Made by a program: the position numbers and the translations under genes. Below the pieces are notes generated by a model. The model saw nothing but the letters and a program-made list of their open reading frames with translations. It had not been told where the DNA came from and made no database searches. Of a DNA stretch of 64,000 bases, positions 7,962 through 15,940 are shown one piece after another. Numbering within the stretch: the first letter of the stretch is position 1; every line of letters begins with the position of its first letter. This DNA is from DAOPJM01 sp964490325 (GTDB taxonomy: Bacteria > Bacillota > Clostridia > Christensenellales > CAG-138): the NCBI GenBank assembly GCA_964490325.1, contig CAZBBX010000008.1, positions 3,472-67,471 on the forward strand, written 5' to 3'.

Positions 7962-9794
7962 ATGAAACGCAAACTTGCCGCAGTGCTGACGGCGCTTTTG
8001 ATGGCGCTGACCCTGCTGCCCGCCCTGCCCACAGCGCGAGCCGATGCGCCGACCTATACCTACAGCGTACCCACAGTCTACAGCGATGAGATCACCGTGG
8101 AGGTCTTTGCCGTGAGCTACCGCGTGGCAGCGACGACCTATGTTGACCATGTCTGCGTCCCCACCGACTACAGCAGCATCGCAGCCGTTGCCGAAGCCTA
8201 TGGAGTGTCGGCCGACGCCGTCGTCTCCGTGGGGCGCTACCTGCGCTACGACGTGCGCCTGAGCGATCTTGGCGACTACCGCTTGAGCAGCGGCACCTAC
8301 TACATCGCCTATGACGATGCGCTCCTGCAGCTCTATATCGGCTCTGCCGAGAGCGGCGTCAGCTACCAGACCTTCAACAGCGACAGCAGCAACAAATGGA
8401 CGGTCAATGAATCAGAGGGCGTTTTCCGCGGTACCATTGCGACCGCCTACGGTTATACGCGGGATACGGACTTGATCTACTCCCTCTACTTCGAGCTGCC
8501 CATGGATGTTGACGGCGGAACGGTCATCGATTTTGCCTTCACCCGTACGGAGCTTGGCATGGTGGACGCAAGCGAAAAGGTGCGGCCTGCCGCCGACTTT
8601 TGCGTGGCAAGCGTGGACGGCAGCATCACCATCCGCACGGACAAGACGGCGCTGCAGCTGGCCTACGACCTGAACAAGGCCGCGTATGACGCCTCTAAGA
8701 TCGGCGATCCGTACGGCATGAGCAACGGCAGTGTGTATCTTTCAACGGCGGACGCCGCCACCGACGCAGCCGCGCTGACGACGGCCTTGACGGTGCTAAA
8801 CGATGCTGCAGCCACGCAGACGGAGATCAACGCTGCGCTTGCAGTTTTAGGCGCCGCTTGGATCGCCCCCTCCGTGGTCAGCACCGACAAGACCGCGCTT
8901 TGGACGGCGTACAACGAGCACAAGGCCGTCTATGACGGCGCACACAAGGGCGATCCCTACAATTTCCCCAACGGCAGCCTGTACCTTACCGAGGCTGACG
9001 CCTCTGTGGATTCGGCCGCGCTGGCAGCGGCCATGGCCATCCTGGTGGATGTGACGGCCTCGCAGCAGCAGATCGACGCGGCGCTTGCCGCTTTGAACAC
9101 CGCGTGGATCGCGCCCTCCACCGTGACCACCGACAAGACAGCGCTCCTTGCTGCATACAACGCGGACAAGGCGATCTATGACGGTGTGCAGAAGGGCGAT
9201 CCCTACGACATGGATAACGGCAGCCTGTACCTGTCCGAGGCGGACGCAGCGGTGGATAAGCTCGCGCTTGCTGCGGCGCTCTTGGTGCTGGACAACAGCG
9301 CGGCCTCGCAGGCCGTCATTGACGCGGCGCTTGTCGCCTTGAACACCGCATGGATCGCGCCCTACGCGGTCAGCGTAAACACGTTTGCTCTGGACGCTGC
9401 CATTTTGGACGCGGAGACCTTCATGGCAAGCGATTCGTATGCGCTGCTGGGTCCTGTGCTCCAAGCGCGCTGGGAGGCTGCCTATGCCACAGCTGTGGCG
9501 GTGCGGGACGATGCAACGCATACGCAGCACGAGGTGGACGACGCGGCGGCGCTGCTCAACGGTCTGCCCCGCAGCAACATCAAGTATGGTGATGCGGACT
9601 GCAGCGGCACAGTCAATCCGCAGGATGCGGCTGCGATCCTGCGGGATACGGTCAAGATCGAGTTTCTGAGCGCACAGGGCAGGCTCAACGCCGATGTGGA
9701 CGGGATCGTGGGCGTCACCGCCGCCGATGCAGCCTGCATCCTGCGCTGGTCGGTCAAGCTCATCGCACAGTTCCCCGTAGAGGCGCAGCCCTAA
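7962..9794 (+). CDS. Secreted protein: cohesin-like domain, FIVAR repeats, dockerin
   Basis: The 610-residue exported protein has a signal peptide at 1-27 (cleavage near PTARA-DAP). A beta-rich region at about 90-225 ends in ASVDGSITI and looks cohesin-like. Three near-identical 82-residue helical repeats begin TDKTAL at 226, 308 and 390 (FIVAR-type). A shorter FIVAR-like unit is at about 477-537. A type I dockerin at 542-603 has two calcium-loop-like helices (DADCSGTVNPQDAA and DVDGIVGVTAADAA). No LPXTG anchor or catalytic domain is seen, so it is probably a scaffold or surface-binding protein. Its FIVAR-dockerin tail closely matches that of the 648-residue protein at 45088. The cohesin call is by pattern and is weaker than the dockerin call. 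Confidence 0.8.
   Translation: MKRKLAAVLTALLMALTLLPALPTARADAPTYTYSVPTVYSDEITVEVFAVSYRVAATTYVDHVCVPTDYSSIAAVAEAYGVSADAVVSVGRYLRYDVRLSDLGDYRLSSGTYYIAYDDALLQLYIGSAESGVSYQTFNSDSSNKWTVNESEGVFRGTIATAYGYTRDTDLIYSLYFELPMDVDGGTVIDFAFTRTELGMVDASEKVRPAADFCVASVDGSITIRTDKTALQLAYDLNKAAYDASKIGDPYGMSNGSVYLSTADAATDAAALTTALTVLNDAAATQTEINAALAVLGAAWIAPSVVSTDKTALWTAYNEHKAVYDGAHKGDPYNFPNGSLYLTEADASVDSAALAAAMAILVDVTASQQQIDAALAALNTAWIAPSTVTTDKTALLAAYNADKAIYDGVQKGDPYDMDNGSLYLSEADAAVDKLALAAALLVLDNSAASQAVIDAALVALNTAWIAPYAVSVNTFALDAAILDAETFMASDSYALLGPVLQARWEAAYATAVAVRDDATHTQHEVDDAAALLNGLPRSNIKYGDADCSGTVNPQDAAAILRDTVKIEFLSAQGRLNADVDGIVGVTAADAACILRWSVKLIAQFPVEAQP
8637..9374 (+). repeat. Three in-frame tandem repeats of 246 bp (82 codons)
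   Basis: Each unit starts at an ACGGACAAGAC/ACCGACAAGAC-like sequence and encodes a FIVAR-type module with the same GDPY...NGS.YL core. Units differ at scattered positions, so the array looks functional but able to expand or contract by recombination. Confidence 0.85.
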
Positions 9795-9840
9795 AGGGCG
9801 GCGGCGTCCCTGCTTGAAAGGTGTGAAGAAGCACAGCCTT

Positions 9841-9867
9841 AGGACGCGGGTCTCCGCGTCCTTTTTG
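9841..9867 (+). terminator. Intrinsic terminator after the FIVAR/dockerin gene
   Basis: AGGACGCGG and CCGCGTCCT form a nine-base-pair stem with a GTCT loop, followed by TTTTTG. Confidence 0.9.
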
Positions 9868-9953
9868 CTCTCAAAGCGGGCTGCGGGGAGGAAGTGAAGG
9901 ATTGAGGTGGGAAAGCCTTCTGCTGCGCGGGCAAGACGGGCGGAGATGGGGGA

Positions 9954-10113
9954 ATGAGGGTTCCGTCCGCACGGCGGGCGGATGGTATCCGCCCCTACGG
10001 GTGTGGGGGAATGAGGGTTCCGTCCGCACGGCGGGCGGATGATATCCGCCCCTACGGATGTGGGGAAAAGGCGGTGCGCGGACAAGGCGGGCGGATGATA
10101 TCCGCCTCTGCAG
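9954..10113 (+). repeat. Palindromic intergenic repeat, 57-bp tandem array (two full copies and a partial)
   Basis: The core GGCGGGCGGATGGTATCCGCCCC forms a hairpin (GGCGGAT and ATCCGCC arms). It occurs at 9969-10000, 10026-10057 and, diverged, at 10081-10113. The same core recurs at 11774-11805 and 42907-42938. The rest of the gap 9795-10229 holds only the terminator and the sigma-gene promoter. Confidence 0.85.
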
Positions 10114-10181
10114 CAGGATCTGATCCTGCATCCGTTTCTCCTTCGCCCCAATCAGCTGCGAAAGAAAATATCGTCCCTTTT

Positions 10182-10210
10182 TGTAAGATTTCTTCCTTTT
10201 TGGAGTCTAA
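10182..10210 (+). promoter_or_regulatory. Candidate ECF-type autoregulated promoter
   Basis: TGTAAG (10182-10187) and GTCTAA (10205-10210) are 17 bases apart and sit just before the ribosome site of the sigma gene. The layout resembles ECF sigma promoters (TGNAAC and CGTCTA types), and there is no good sigma-70 promoter here. This is an inference from pattern. Confidence 0.4.
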
Positions 10211-10229
10211 CAGTCGAGGAGGTGAGAGG

Positions 10230-10724
10230 GTGACGAACCTTGAATTTGAACGGATCTATCGCAGGTACTTTGACCGCGTCTATCGCTATCTTCTAAGGCT
10301 AAGCAAGGATCAGCCGCTGGCCGAGGAGATCACGAGCGAGACGTTCTTTAAGGCGCTTCGAGCGATCGACAGGTTCAAGGGGGACTGCAGGATCGAAAGC
10401 TGGCTGTGTCAGATCGCCAAGAATACGTACTATTCCTATTTGAAAAAGGAACGGCGCACGGACGACTTGGACACGCTTGACGAGCTTGCAAGCAAGGAGC
10501 CCACCGCTGACGAGCAGCTGCTCTCCATGGAGCTGTCCGCATCCGTTCAAGGGGCGTTACAAAGCCTCAAGGAGCCGTACAAACGCGTGTTTTTGCTGCG
10601 TGCCGCCGAGGCGTACAGCTTTCGACAGATCGCGGCGCTCTACGGAAAAACGGAGAACTGGGCTTGCGTCACCTATCACCGCGCCAAAAAGAAACTGCAA
10701 GAGCTATTGGAGGAACCATCATGA
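10230..10724 (+). CDS. ECF-type RNA polymerase sigma factor
   Basis: The 164-residue sigma-70 family protein has sigma region 2 at about residues 5-70 (YRRYFDRVYRYLLRLS...AEEITSETFFKAL, then the IESWLCQIAKNTYYSYL segment). Region 4 is at about 105-160 (LKEPYKRVFLLRAAEAYSFRQIA). Start: a GTG at 10230 preceded by GAGGAGGTGAG; the longer upstream reading is formed by the palindromic repeats and is not credible. The gene overlaps the anti-sigma gene by four bases (ATGA). It likely directs RNA polymerase to an envelope or stress regulon, released when its partner is inactivated. Confidence 0.9.
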   Translation: MTNLEFERIYRRYFDRVYRYLLRLSKDQPLAEEITSETFFKALRAIDRFKGDCRIESWLCQIAKNTYYSYLKKERRTDDLDTLDELASKEPTADEQLLSMELSASVQGALQSLKEPYKRVFLLRAAEAYSFRQIAALYGKTENWACVTYHRAKKKLQELLEEPS

Positions 10725-11617
10725 AGCTAACCTGCGAGGTCGTACGCGACCTGTTGCCGCTGTATGCGGAGGGACTGACGAGCGAGGCGTCGGATCGCCT
10801 GCTTGCCGAGCATTTAAAGGACTGTGCGGACTGCAAAAAGGAATTGGAGACCCTGCGCTGTGCGCCTGCGGGCAACGAGCCGCCGCAGAACGGCGCGGCG
10901 CTGCTGCGCGTGAAGAAGGACATCAAAAAGCGCAAACTGCGCACGGCGGCGTTTTCGGTGCTCTGCGCCTTTTTGCTCCTGTTTATGGCGTTTTCCTACC
11001 TGACCAAGCCCCACTGCCTGTCCTATGCGGACAGCGACGTCCATATCACCACGGAAGCGGACGGTCGGGTGTACGCCTCCTTCTCGGAGCAGGTCACCGC
11101 GTGCAGGACGAATCGGTATATCAACGAGGAGGGCAAGGTCAGCGTGGATGTGGAGGCGTGGAGCTCGTACTTCGATCACCTGCTGGGGAAGGCCTCGCCG
11201 TCGGTGCTGCTTGCCTCCAAAGAGGAGCCTGCCGATGTTGTATACTACTGCGACTATACGGTGTCGAGCGACAACATGACCGTCATCTATGGCGCTGCGG
11301 CCGATGTGGGCGGGCAGGCGCTGCCCCGCTTGGTCATGGGGTATTACGCCCTCATAGCCCTCATCGCAAGCGTTGTGCTGGGCGTGCTTTTCCTGCTGCT
11401 TCGTAAGAAGAAGACCGTCGGCATGATCGCTAAGGCGCTGTTTCTCGTTCCCGTATCCTACCTTTTGGGGCAGCTGCTCTTGGCAAACGGGTTCGTGACC
11501 TACTTTGCGGCACGCGATTTTGTGATGAACTGCATCGCAGGCGCAGCCGTCTATGGCGTCCTTTGGCTGGGAAGCTCGCTCATTTGGCAGCGGCGCAGGG
11601 ACGCGGCGGAGCTGTAG
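10721..11617 (+). CDS. Membrane-bound zinc-finger anti-sigma factor
   Basis: This 298-residue protein has an N-terminal zf-HC2 module: CEVVRDLLPLY at 4-14, then H and CADC, with the ligand pattern Cys...His-x3-Cys-x2-Cys. A membrane helix follows at about 75-95, then an extracytoplasmic region and three more hydrophobic segments in the C-terminal half. This is the usual build of ZAS-family anti-sigma factors, which bind the cognate sigma on the cytoplasmic side. It is co-translated with the sigma gene. The signal it senses is unknown. Confidence 0.85.
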   Translation: MKLTCEVVRDLLPLYAEGLTSEASDRLLAEHLKDCADCKKELETLRCAPAGNEPPQNGAALLRVKKDIKKRKLRTAAFSVLCAFLLLFMAFSYLTKPHCLSYADSDVHITTEADGRVYASFSEQVTACRTNRYINEEGKVSVDVEAWSSYFDHLLGKASPSVLLASKEEPADVVYYCDYTVSSDNMTVIYGAAADVGGQALPRLVMGYYALIALIASVVLGVLFLLLRKKKTVGMIAKALFLVPVSYLLGQLLLANGFVTYFAARDFVMNCIAGAAVYGVLWLGSSLIWQRRRDAAEL

Positions 11618-11636
11618 AGGGGCGCCCGGTAACGTT

Positions 11637-11691
11637 AAAAACAGATCCCTAGCGGAAGCTCAGAAGCGGCGACCGCGCAGGGATCTGTTTT
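11637..11691. terminator. Bidirectional terminator between the anti-sigma and HAD genes
   Basis: AAAACAGATCCCT (11637-11650) pairs with AGGGATCTGTTTT (11679-11691), giving T-runs in both directions. It can serve the plus-strand sigma operon and the minus-strand catabolic operon. Confidence 0.7.
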
Positions 11692-11773
11692 ATTTTAATT
11701 TATGCTTAGGCATCAAATTTCGCAATCTCCGCCGGCTGCTATTTCACATCCGCAGGATATTTCATTTCCGTAC

Positions 11774-11805
11774 GCATGGCGGGCGGGTGCTATCCGCCCC
11801 TACGG
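11774..11805 (+). repeat. Dispersed palindromic repeat copy
   Basis: GCATGGCGGGCGGGTGCTAT followed by CCGCCCCTACGG is a single copy of the family at 9954-10113. The remainder of the gap 11618-11838 shows no gene. Confidence 0.8.
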
Positions 11806-11838
11806 ATGCGGGAGAAAGAGGGTCGCGCGGACAGCTTT

Positions 11839-12654
11839 TTAGTCCCATTGCCGCTTGCAGGAGCGGTATTTTTTTGTCCACTCGTCCATGGCGACCAGCT
11901 GCATTAGGCTGCTCAGGTCGACATACGGACGCTTGGCCAGTCCCTCGGGGCAGTCCAACCATTCCATTTGCTCGCCGTTTGGGTCGCCCAAGGCGCTGAC
12001 CACTGCGTCGGCCTCGGAAAAGTCCTCCCCGCGAGTGTAGTAGCTGGGCGTCATGAGGCAGTTCATGCCCGCGGCCTTTGCCGCCAGCAGGCCGTTGCGG
12101 CTGTCCTCCACCACCAAGCAGCGCTTGGGTTCCAGTCCATAGCGTTCTGCCGCCAGCAGATAGACGTCGGGAGCGGGCTTCTTGTGCGCGACCACATCGC
12201 CGCAAAGCAGCGCCGTGAAGCTGTCAAGGGTCTTTTGCCCAAAGTCCGCCAAGATGAGGGTCGCCACGCTCTTTTCATGCGAGGTGGAGCACACAAAGGT
12301 GCGCACCCCCGCCTCCCGCGCTTCCCGTACAAGGCGGCCTATGCCCGACCTGCCCGGCAGCTTGCCCTCCACGGCCATCGACTTGAAGATCTCGGTCTTG
12401 GTTTGATAGATCCTTTGGATCAGCTCAGCGTTGTACCGCTCGGGCGGAAAGCGATCCGGATACTTGTTGAAGTAATACCTTAGCCGTTCCTTGCCCCCGG
12501 AGACGCGCACCAGCTCGGCATACTCCTCCACCGACCATTCGCCGTCGATGGAAAGCGCCTTTAGAGCTGTGTTGTAGGCGACGCGGTGGCCGTCGCGCTC
12601 CGTCTCGGCCAAGACGCCGTCGCAGTCAAAGAGGATCGCCTGCAGCTTTTCCAT
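11839..12654 (-). CDS. HAD-superfamily hydrolase, CbbY/phosphoglucomutase-like
   Basis: The 271-residue phosphatase or phosphomutase-like enzyme has HAD motif I FDCDGVLAETE near residue 9, with the nucleophile Asp and the acid/base Asp two residues on. Motif II (STS) follows, then a conserved Lys (HKKPAPDVY) and motif IV (VVEDSRNG). A helical cap lies between motifs I and II. The closest look-alikes are CbbY/beta-phosphoglucomutase-type HADs. The start at 12654 follows GGAAAGGA. It is the last gene of the tctCBA-kduD-dgoK operon, one base after the aldolase, so a sugar-phosphate substrate is likely. Confidence 0.85.
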   Translation of the reverse strand: MEKLQAILFDCDGVLAETERDGHRVAYNTALKALSIDGEWSVEEYAELVRVSGGKERLRYYFNKYPDRFPPERYNAELIQRIYQTKTEIFKSMAVEGKLPGRSGIGRLVREAREAGVRTFVCSTSHEKSVATLILADFGQKTLDSFTALLCGDVVAHKKPAPDVYLLAAERYGLEPKRCLVVEDSRNGLLAAKAAGMNCLMTPSYYTRGEDFSEADAVVSALGDPNGEQMEWLDCPEGLAKRPYVDLSSLMQLVAMDEWTKKYRSCKRQWD

Positions 12655-12655
12655 G

Positions 12656-13513
12656 TCAGGTATCCTTTCCCGCCATGGCAACGGTGCCAAAGCGGCGAAT
12701 GTGCGCCGCCACGCAGGCCTTCACGCCAGCAAAGGCGGCGTTGTCCAGCTTGATGGGGTTGTACTCGTCGGGATGCGCCGTAAGATAGCCACTCAGCGCA
12801 TCGGCATAGGCGTGCTTGAGCGCGGTGGAAACATTGATCTTGGCTGCGCCCACTTGGATCAAATGCGTGAAGTCCTCGTCGCTCAAGCCCGTGCCGCCAT
12901 GCACGACAAGGGGGAGCGGACAGGCCGCGTTGAGCCTTTCCAGCAGGGCAAAGTCCAGATGCACAGGCCCCTTGTACACGCCGTGTGCGGTACCGATGGA
13001 GGGGGCGAAGATGTCCACGCCCGAACGCGCCGCAAAGTCCATTGCCTCATCAAAGTCGGTCGTCTTGCCGACCGCAGAGGAGACGTCCTCCTCCACGCCG
13101 CTGATGATGCCCAGCTCCGCCTCGATATCCACGCGATGCTTGTGCGCATACGCCGCCATTTCGCGGCTGATGGCAAGGTTTTCGGCAAAGGGCTTCTTGG
13201 ACATGTCGATCATGACCGAATCCCAGCCCAGATCCACGCAGCGCTTGAGCAGCGCCGTATCCGTGCAGTGATCGAGGTGCAGGATGACTGGGACGCTTGC
13301 GTCCTTCCGCGCAAGATCCACAAGCGCAAGAAGCGTCTCGGGTGTGAACTGCCGCACGGTGCCAACCGAGGTCTGCAGGATGATGGGCGTATGCACCTCC
13401 TCCGCAGCGGCGATGGCGGCCTGTATGGACAGAAAATTAAAGATGTTGAAAGCGCCTATGGCGCAGTTGTTTTCGTTTGCTGCATTGAGCCATTCCTTGA
13501 TCGAATTTTTCAT
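12656..13513 (-). CDS. Class II (zinc) ketose-bisphosphate aldolase, FbaA/GatY/KbaY family
   Basis: The 285-residue TIM-barrel aldolase shows the zinc-binding patterns of the family: HLDHC near residue 85, an Asp/Glu-rich loop DIEAELG, GTAHGVYKGP near 177-186, and VVHGGTGL near 207. Family members split fructose-1,6- or tagatose-1,6-bisphosphate to dihydroxyacetone phosphate and glyceraldehyde 3-phosphate. Next to dgoK and kduD it may act on a deoxy-keto acid phosphate or tagatose bisphosphate. It starts three bases after dgoK ends. Confidence 0.88.
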   Translation of the reverse strand: MKNSIKEWLNAANENNCAIGAFNIFNFLSIQAAIAAAEEVHTPIILQTSVGTVRQFTPETLLALVDLARKDASVPVILHLDHCTDTALLKRCVDLGWDSVMIDMSKKPFAENLAISREMAAYAHKHRVDIEAELGIISGVEEDVSSAVGKTTDFDEAMDFAARSGVDIFAPSIGTAHGVYKGPVHLDFALLERLNAACPLPLVVHGGTGLSDEDFTHLIQVGAAKINVSTALKHAYADALSGYLTAHPDEYNPIKLDNAAFAGVKACVAAHIRRFGTVAMAGKDT

Positions 13514-13516
13514 GCT

Positions 13517-14542
13517 TTACTCCTCCTTTGTGTCGCCGCACACGGCTTTATGGATCTCGTATGCGCCGCGTATGCACAGCGCGGCCACGTCCGCTTCCTC
13601 AAAGATGCAGCGGATCTTGGTCAGACCGAACTCCTTGCGGAGCAGGGTGCTGTAGAGCTTACAGCGCCGCTCCTTTCCGTAAAGGACGAAACGCTCCGCC
13701 ATGCAGCCCTGCTGTTGCAGGTAGGCAAGCGTGGTCAGATCGTCCGCTGCAATGGCTGCGTTGACAAACAGATCCCGCTCCTGCGCGCTGCTGTTCTTTG
13801 TCAGCACCTGCAAAAAGCGCGGTCCCATCAGCGCGTGCAGCAGTCCCGACTCGCGCACGCAGCGCACGGCGACGTCCACCAGCTCATCATAGCGCACCTC
13901 GGGGGGCTCTCCCCCGTCCGAAGCAAGGCTTTTACTCAGAAGCGTTTGCTTTTTCAGCGCCTCGTACACCTGTCCGCTGATGGTCGTCTTGCAGCAGGCG
14001 ATCCTTTCGTCGGCGTCGATGTAGCAGATCTTCGTGTGCGAGCTGAGGGTGATGATGTTCAGAGGCGCCGCTGCGCCGAGGCTCTTGACCACACCCAGAT
14101 ACTGCGTCTCCTCCCCGCGCATGAAATCCACATCCATCAGCGCCCCAAGCCCCTGCTCGGTTGGCACGCGATTGGTCACGCCGCGCACGAAATACACGGG
14201 TCCGCCAAGGTCTATAACGCTTGGATCGGCAACGCGCACCACCCCCGCCGCAAGCTCCTTCAGCCCCGCAGGCGCGGTCAGGTGCTTCAGCTCGATCAGC
14301 CCCAGCTCGGAGGTGAGCATACCCGTCGCCATGATGAACGAGATCGCCGCGGGCGTAAGCCCGTTCTCCCGCAGCAGCTCGGCATACTCACGCTCGATGG
14401 TCTGCTTCAGGGACGCCGTGCTGCCGCTCAAGGAGACGTCGCGTCCGCCCATGCGAAAGCTGCGCACAGCCAAGGGTCTGCAGCGTTCGTCCGCCAGATA
14501 GATCCTTGTGTTCGTTGTGCCCCCATCCAATACCGCGAACAT
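13517..14542 (-). CDS. dgoK: 2-dehydro-3-deoxygalactonokinase (DgoK family)
   Basis: The 341-residue ASKHA-fold sugar kinase opens with the phosphate-1 loop FAVLDGGTTNTRIYLAD. It contains the DgoK-family segments IDLGGPVYFVRGVTNRVPTE, GALMDVDFMRGEE and LSSHTK. Known DgoK phosphorylates 2-keto-3-deoxygalactonate in the De Ley-Doudoroff galactonate pathway. ATG 14542 is preferred because AGAGGAA precedes it; an ATG nine codons earlier is possible. It lies between kduD and a class II aldolase, consistent with phosphorylation then cleavage of a deoxy-keto acid. Confidence 0.85.
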   Translation of the reverse strand: MFAVLDGGTTNTRIYLADERCRPLAVRSFRMGGRDVSLSGSTASLKQTIEREYAELLRENGLTPAAISFIMATGMLTSELGLIELKHLTAPAGLKELAAGVVRVADPSVIDLGGPVYFVRGVTNRVPTEQGLGALMDVDFMRGEETQYLGVVKSLGAAAPLNIITLSSHTKICYIDADERIACCKTTISGQVYEALKKQTLLSKSLASDGGEPPEVRYDELVDVAVRCVRESGLLHALMGPRFLQVLTKNSSAQERDLFVNAAIAADDLTTLAYLQQQGCMAERFVLYGKERRCKLYSTLLRKEFGLTKIRCIFEEADVAALCIRGAYEIHKAVCGDTKEE

Positions 14543-14600
14543 AGCGTTCCTCTTGCTTTCCTGTTTCATTTGATCGTGTCGCCCTGCCGCGCAGCGCCTG

Positions 14601-14758
14601 TCGAACGCGGCAGCCGCCGTCTTGGGGCAGGGTCACGCCTGTGATATAGTCGGAGGCGGCGTCCTTGCCGCCAACTTGCTTACCGTGCGAGACAGCCCCG
14701 TCTTGGGGCAGGGTCACGCCTGTGATATAGTCGGAGGCGGCGCTTGCCGCCAACTTGC
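14601..14758 (-). pseudogene. Two tandem partial copies of the 3' end of an SDR gene
   Basis: Two units of about 79-82 bases (14601-14679 and 14680-14758) repeat the last about 26 codons of the adjacent kduD-like gene, including the ASDYITGVTLP tail. Both carry Gln-Asp-Gly where the intact gene has Val-Asp-Gly, so they look derived from each other or from a paralogue. Neither has a start or a complete domain. They fill the kduD-dgoK gap. Confidence 0.8.
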
Positions 14759-15523
14759 TTACCGCACGAGATAGCCGCCGTCTACCGGCAGGGTCACGCC
14801 TGTGATATAGTCCGAGGCGGCGCTTGCCAAAAAGACTGCCGCGCCCTTGAAGGAGGCGGGATCGCCCCAATCGCCCAGCGGGATGCGTGACACGATGCCC
14901 GCGCTGCGCTGCGGATCGTTGCGCACGGCTGCGGACAGCTTAGTCTTGATCCAACCCGGGGCGATGGCGTTGACGCGAATGCCGAATTTTCCAAGGTCGC
15001 TTGCCATGGACTTGGTCAGTCCCACAATGGCGTGCTTGGTGGCGGTGTAGGCGCACACGTTTTGTCCGCCGTGGTAGGACAGCATGGAGGCAAGGTTGAT
15101 GATCTTGCCGTAGCCCTGCTCCTTGAACCGTCCTGCGGCCTCCTGCGAAAGATGATACGCGGCGCTGAGGTTCACCTGCAGGGTGTTCTCCCACATCTCG
15201 TCCGTATACTCCAAGGCGTTGGCGCGCAGGCATACGCCCGCGTTGTTGATGAGGATGTCCACGCGGCCGTACCGCGCCATGCAGGCGTCCACGATGGCCT
15301 TGGCGTCAAAGGCGCGGTCGGAAAGATCGGCCTGAACGGCGCAAAAAGCGCGTCCCGCCGTCAGCACCGCTTCCTCGGTCTGCTTGGGCGAGGTGCTGTT
15401 GTACACGCCAAAGATGTCGGCGCCCGCCTTCGCCAAGCCGATGGTCATCGCCTGACCGATCCCGTCGGAGCAGCCCGTCACGATGGCGACCCTGCCCTCT
15501 AAGCTGAACATTGTTTGCTTCAT
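14759..15523 (-). CDS. kduD: SDR oxidoreductase, KduD-like (2-deoxy-D-gluconate 3-dehydrogenase type)
   Basis: The 254-residue short-chain dehydrogenase begins FSLEGRVAIVTGCSDGIGQ, the NAD(P)-binding TGxxxGxG of classical SDRs. The NNAG motif is near residue 92, and the catalytic Ser and YxxxK (YTATK) are at about 143-162. The C-terminus ASDYITGVTLPVDGGYLVR and the C-S-D in the glycine motif resemble KduD, which interconverts 2,5-diketo-3-deoxygluconate and 2-keto-3-deoxygluconate. The surrounding kinase and aldolase genes support a sugar-acid role. Substrate assignment is by resemblance. Confidence 0.82.
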   Translation of the reverse strand: MKQTMFSLEGRVAIVTGCSDGIGQAMTIGLAKAGADIFGVYNSTSPKQTEEAVLTAGRAFCAVQADLSDRAFDAKAIVDACMARYGRVDILINNAGVCLRANALEYTDEMWENTLQVNLSAAYHLSQEAAGRFKEQGYGKIINLASMLSYHGGQNVCAYTATKHAIVGLTKSMASDLGKFGIRVNAIAPGWIKTKLSAAVRNDPQRSAGIVSRIPLGDWGDPASFKGAAVFLASAASDYITGVTLPVDGGYLVR

Positions 15524-15584
15524 ACTGTTTCTTAGCTCCTTATGCTGTGTTCGGGCGGATCAACGAACTCCCGAACCGATAAAA

Positions 15585-15603
15585 GGCAGGAAAGCTCCTG
15601 CCG
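15585..15603 (-). terminator. Intra-operon hairpin with T-tail (possible attenuator)
   Basis: On the minus strand GGCAGGA and TCCTGCC form a stem followed by TTTTATC, between the Dabb gene and kduD. It could lower expression of kduD-dgoK-aldolase-HAD relative to the transporter. Confidence 0.5.
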
Positions 15604-15612
15604 CCGTTTACC

Positions 15613-15921
15613 TTATTCCTCCGTGTCGAAGTCCGCCACGGCACGCTCTTGGCGGATCTCCACCGCGAACTCGTGGATGGTCAGATGGCCGGGATACTTG
15701 AGGTACTCCTCCAGCGTCTGGCGATCGTCAAAGCTCAGGATCTGCACCATGTCGTAGTTCTGTCCGCCCGACTTGAAGTTGCGGCCGATCTCGAGCTTGC
15801 GCACCTTGCCAAACTCCTTTGCAAGCGCCGTTGCGCGTTCCTTCATGATCTTGTAGTTGGTCTCGCGGTCGTTGCCTGCGGCAAAGGGCTTGAGGTTCCA
15901 AAGGGTAACATGTTTAATCAT
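15613..15921 (-). CDS. Dabb-family (stress-responsive A/B barrel) protein
   Basis: The 102-residue protein is of the dimeric alpha/beta-barrel type, with an MIKHVTLWNLK start and the His-containing HEFAVEIRQ segment near the C-terminus. Such small proteins are often encoded among sugar and aromatic catabolic genes. Some bacterial dimeric alpha-beta barrel proteins act as mutarotases or isomerases, but the role here is unknown. A second family member lies at 23550-23864 in the sister operon. It sits 20 bases downstream of the YcxB-like gene. Confidence 0.82.
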   Translation of the reverse strand: MIKHVTLWNLKPFAAGNDRETNYKIMKERATALAKEFGKVRKLEIGRNFKSGGQNYDMVQILSFDDRQTLEEYLKYPGHLTIHEFAVEIRQERAVADFDTEE

Positions 15922-15940
15922 TGTTTTGCTCCTCTCCGCT

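Noticed and set aside
7962..9794. Idea of a cellulosome scaffold
   Set aside because: No cellulose-binding module, catalytic glycosidase or cluster of dockerin enzymes is present in the window.
9954..10113. Possible short CRISPR array from the 57-bp repeats
   Set aside because: The units are tandem with no unique spacers of uniform length, the core is a hairpin repeat seen elsewhere singly, and there are no cas genes.
14388..14870. 160-codon minus-strand frame spanning the SDR tails
   Set aside because: It only links the duplicated tail fragments with parts of kduD and dgoK in other frames; it is not a real gene.
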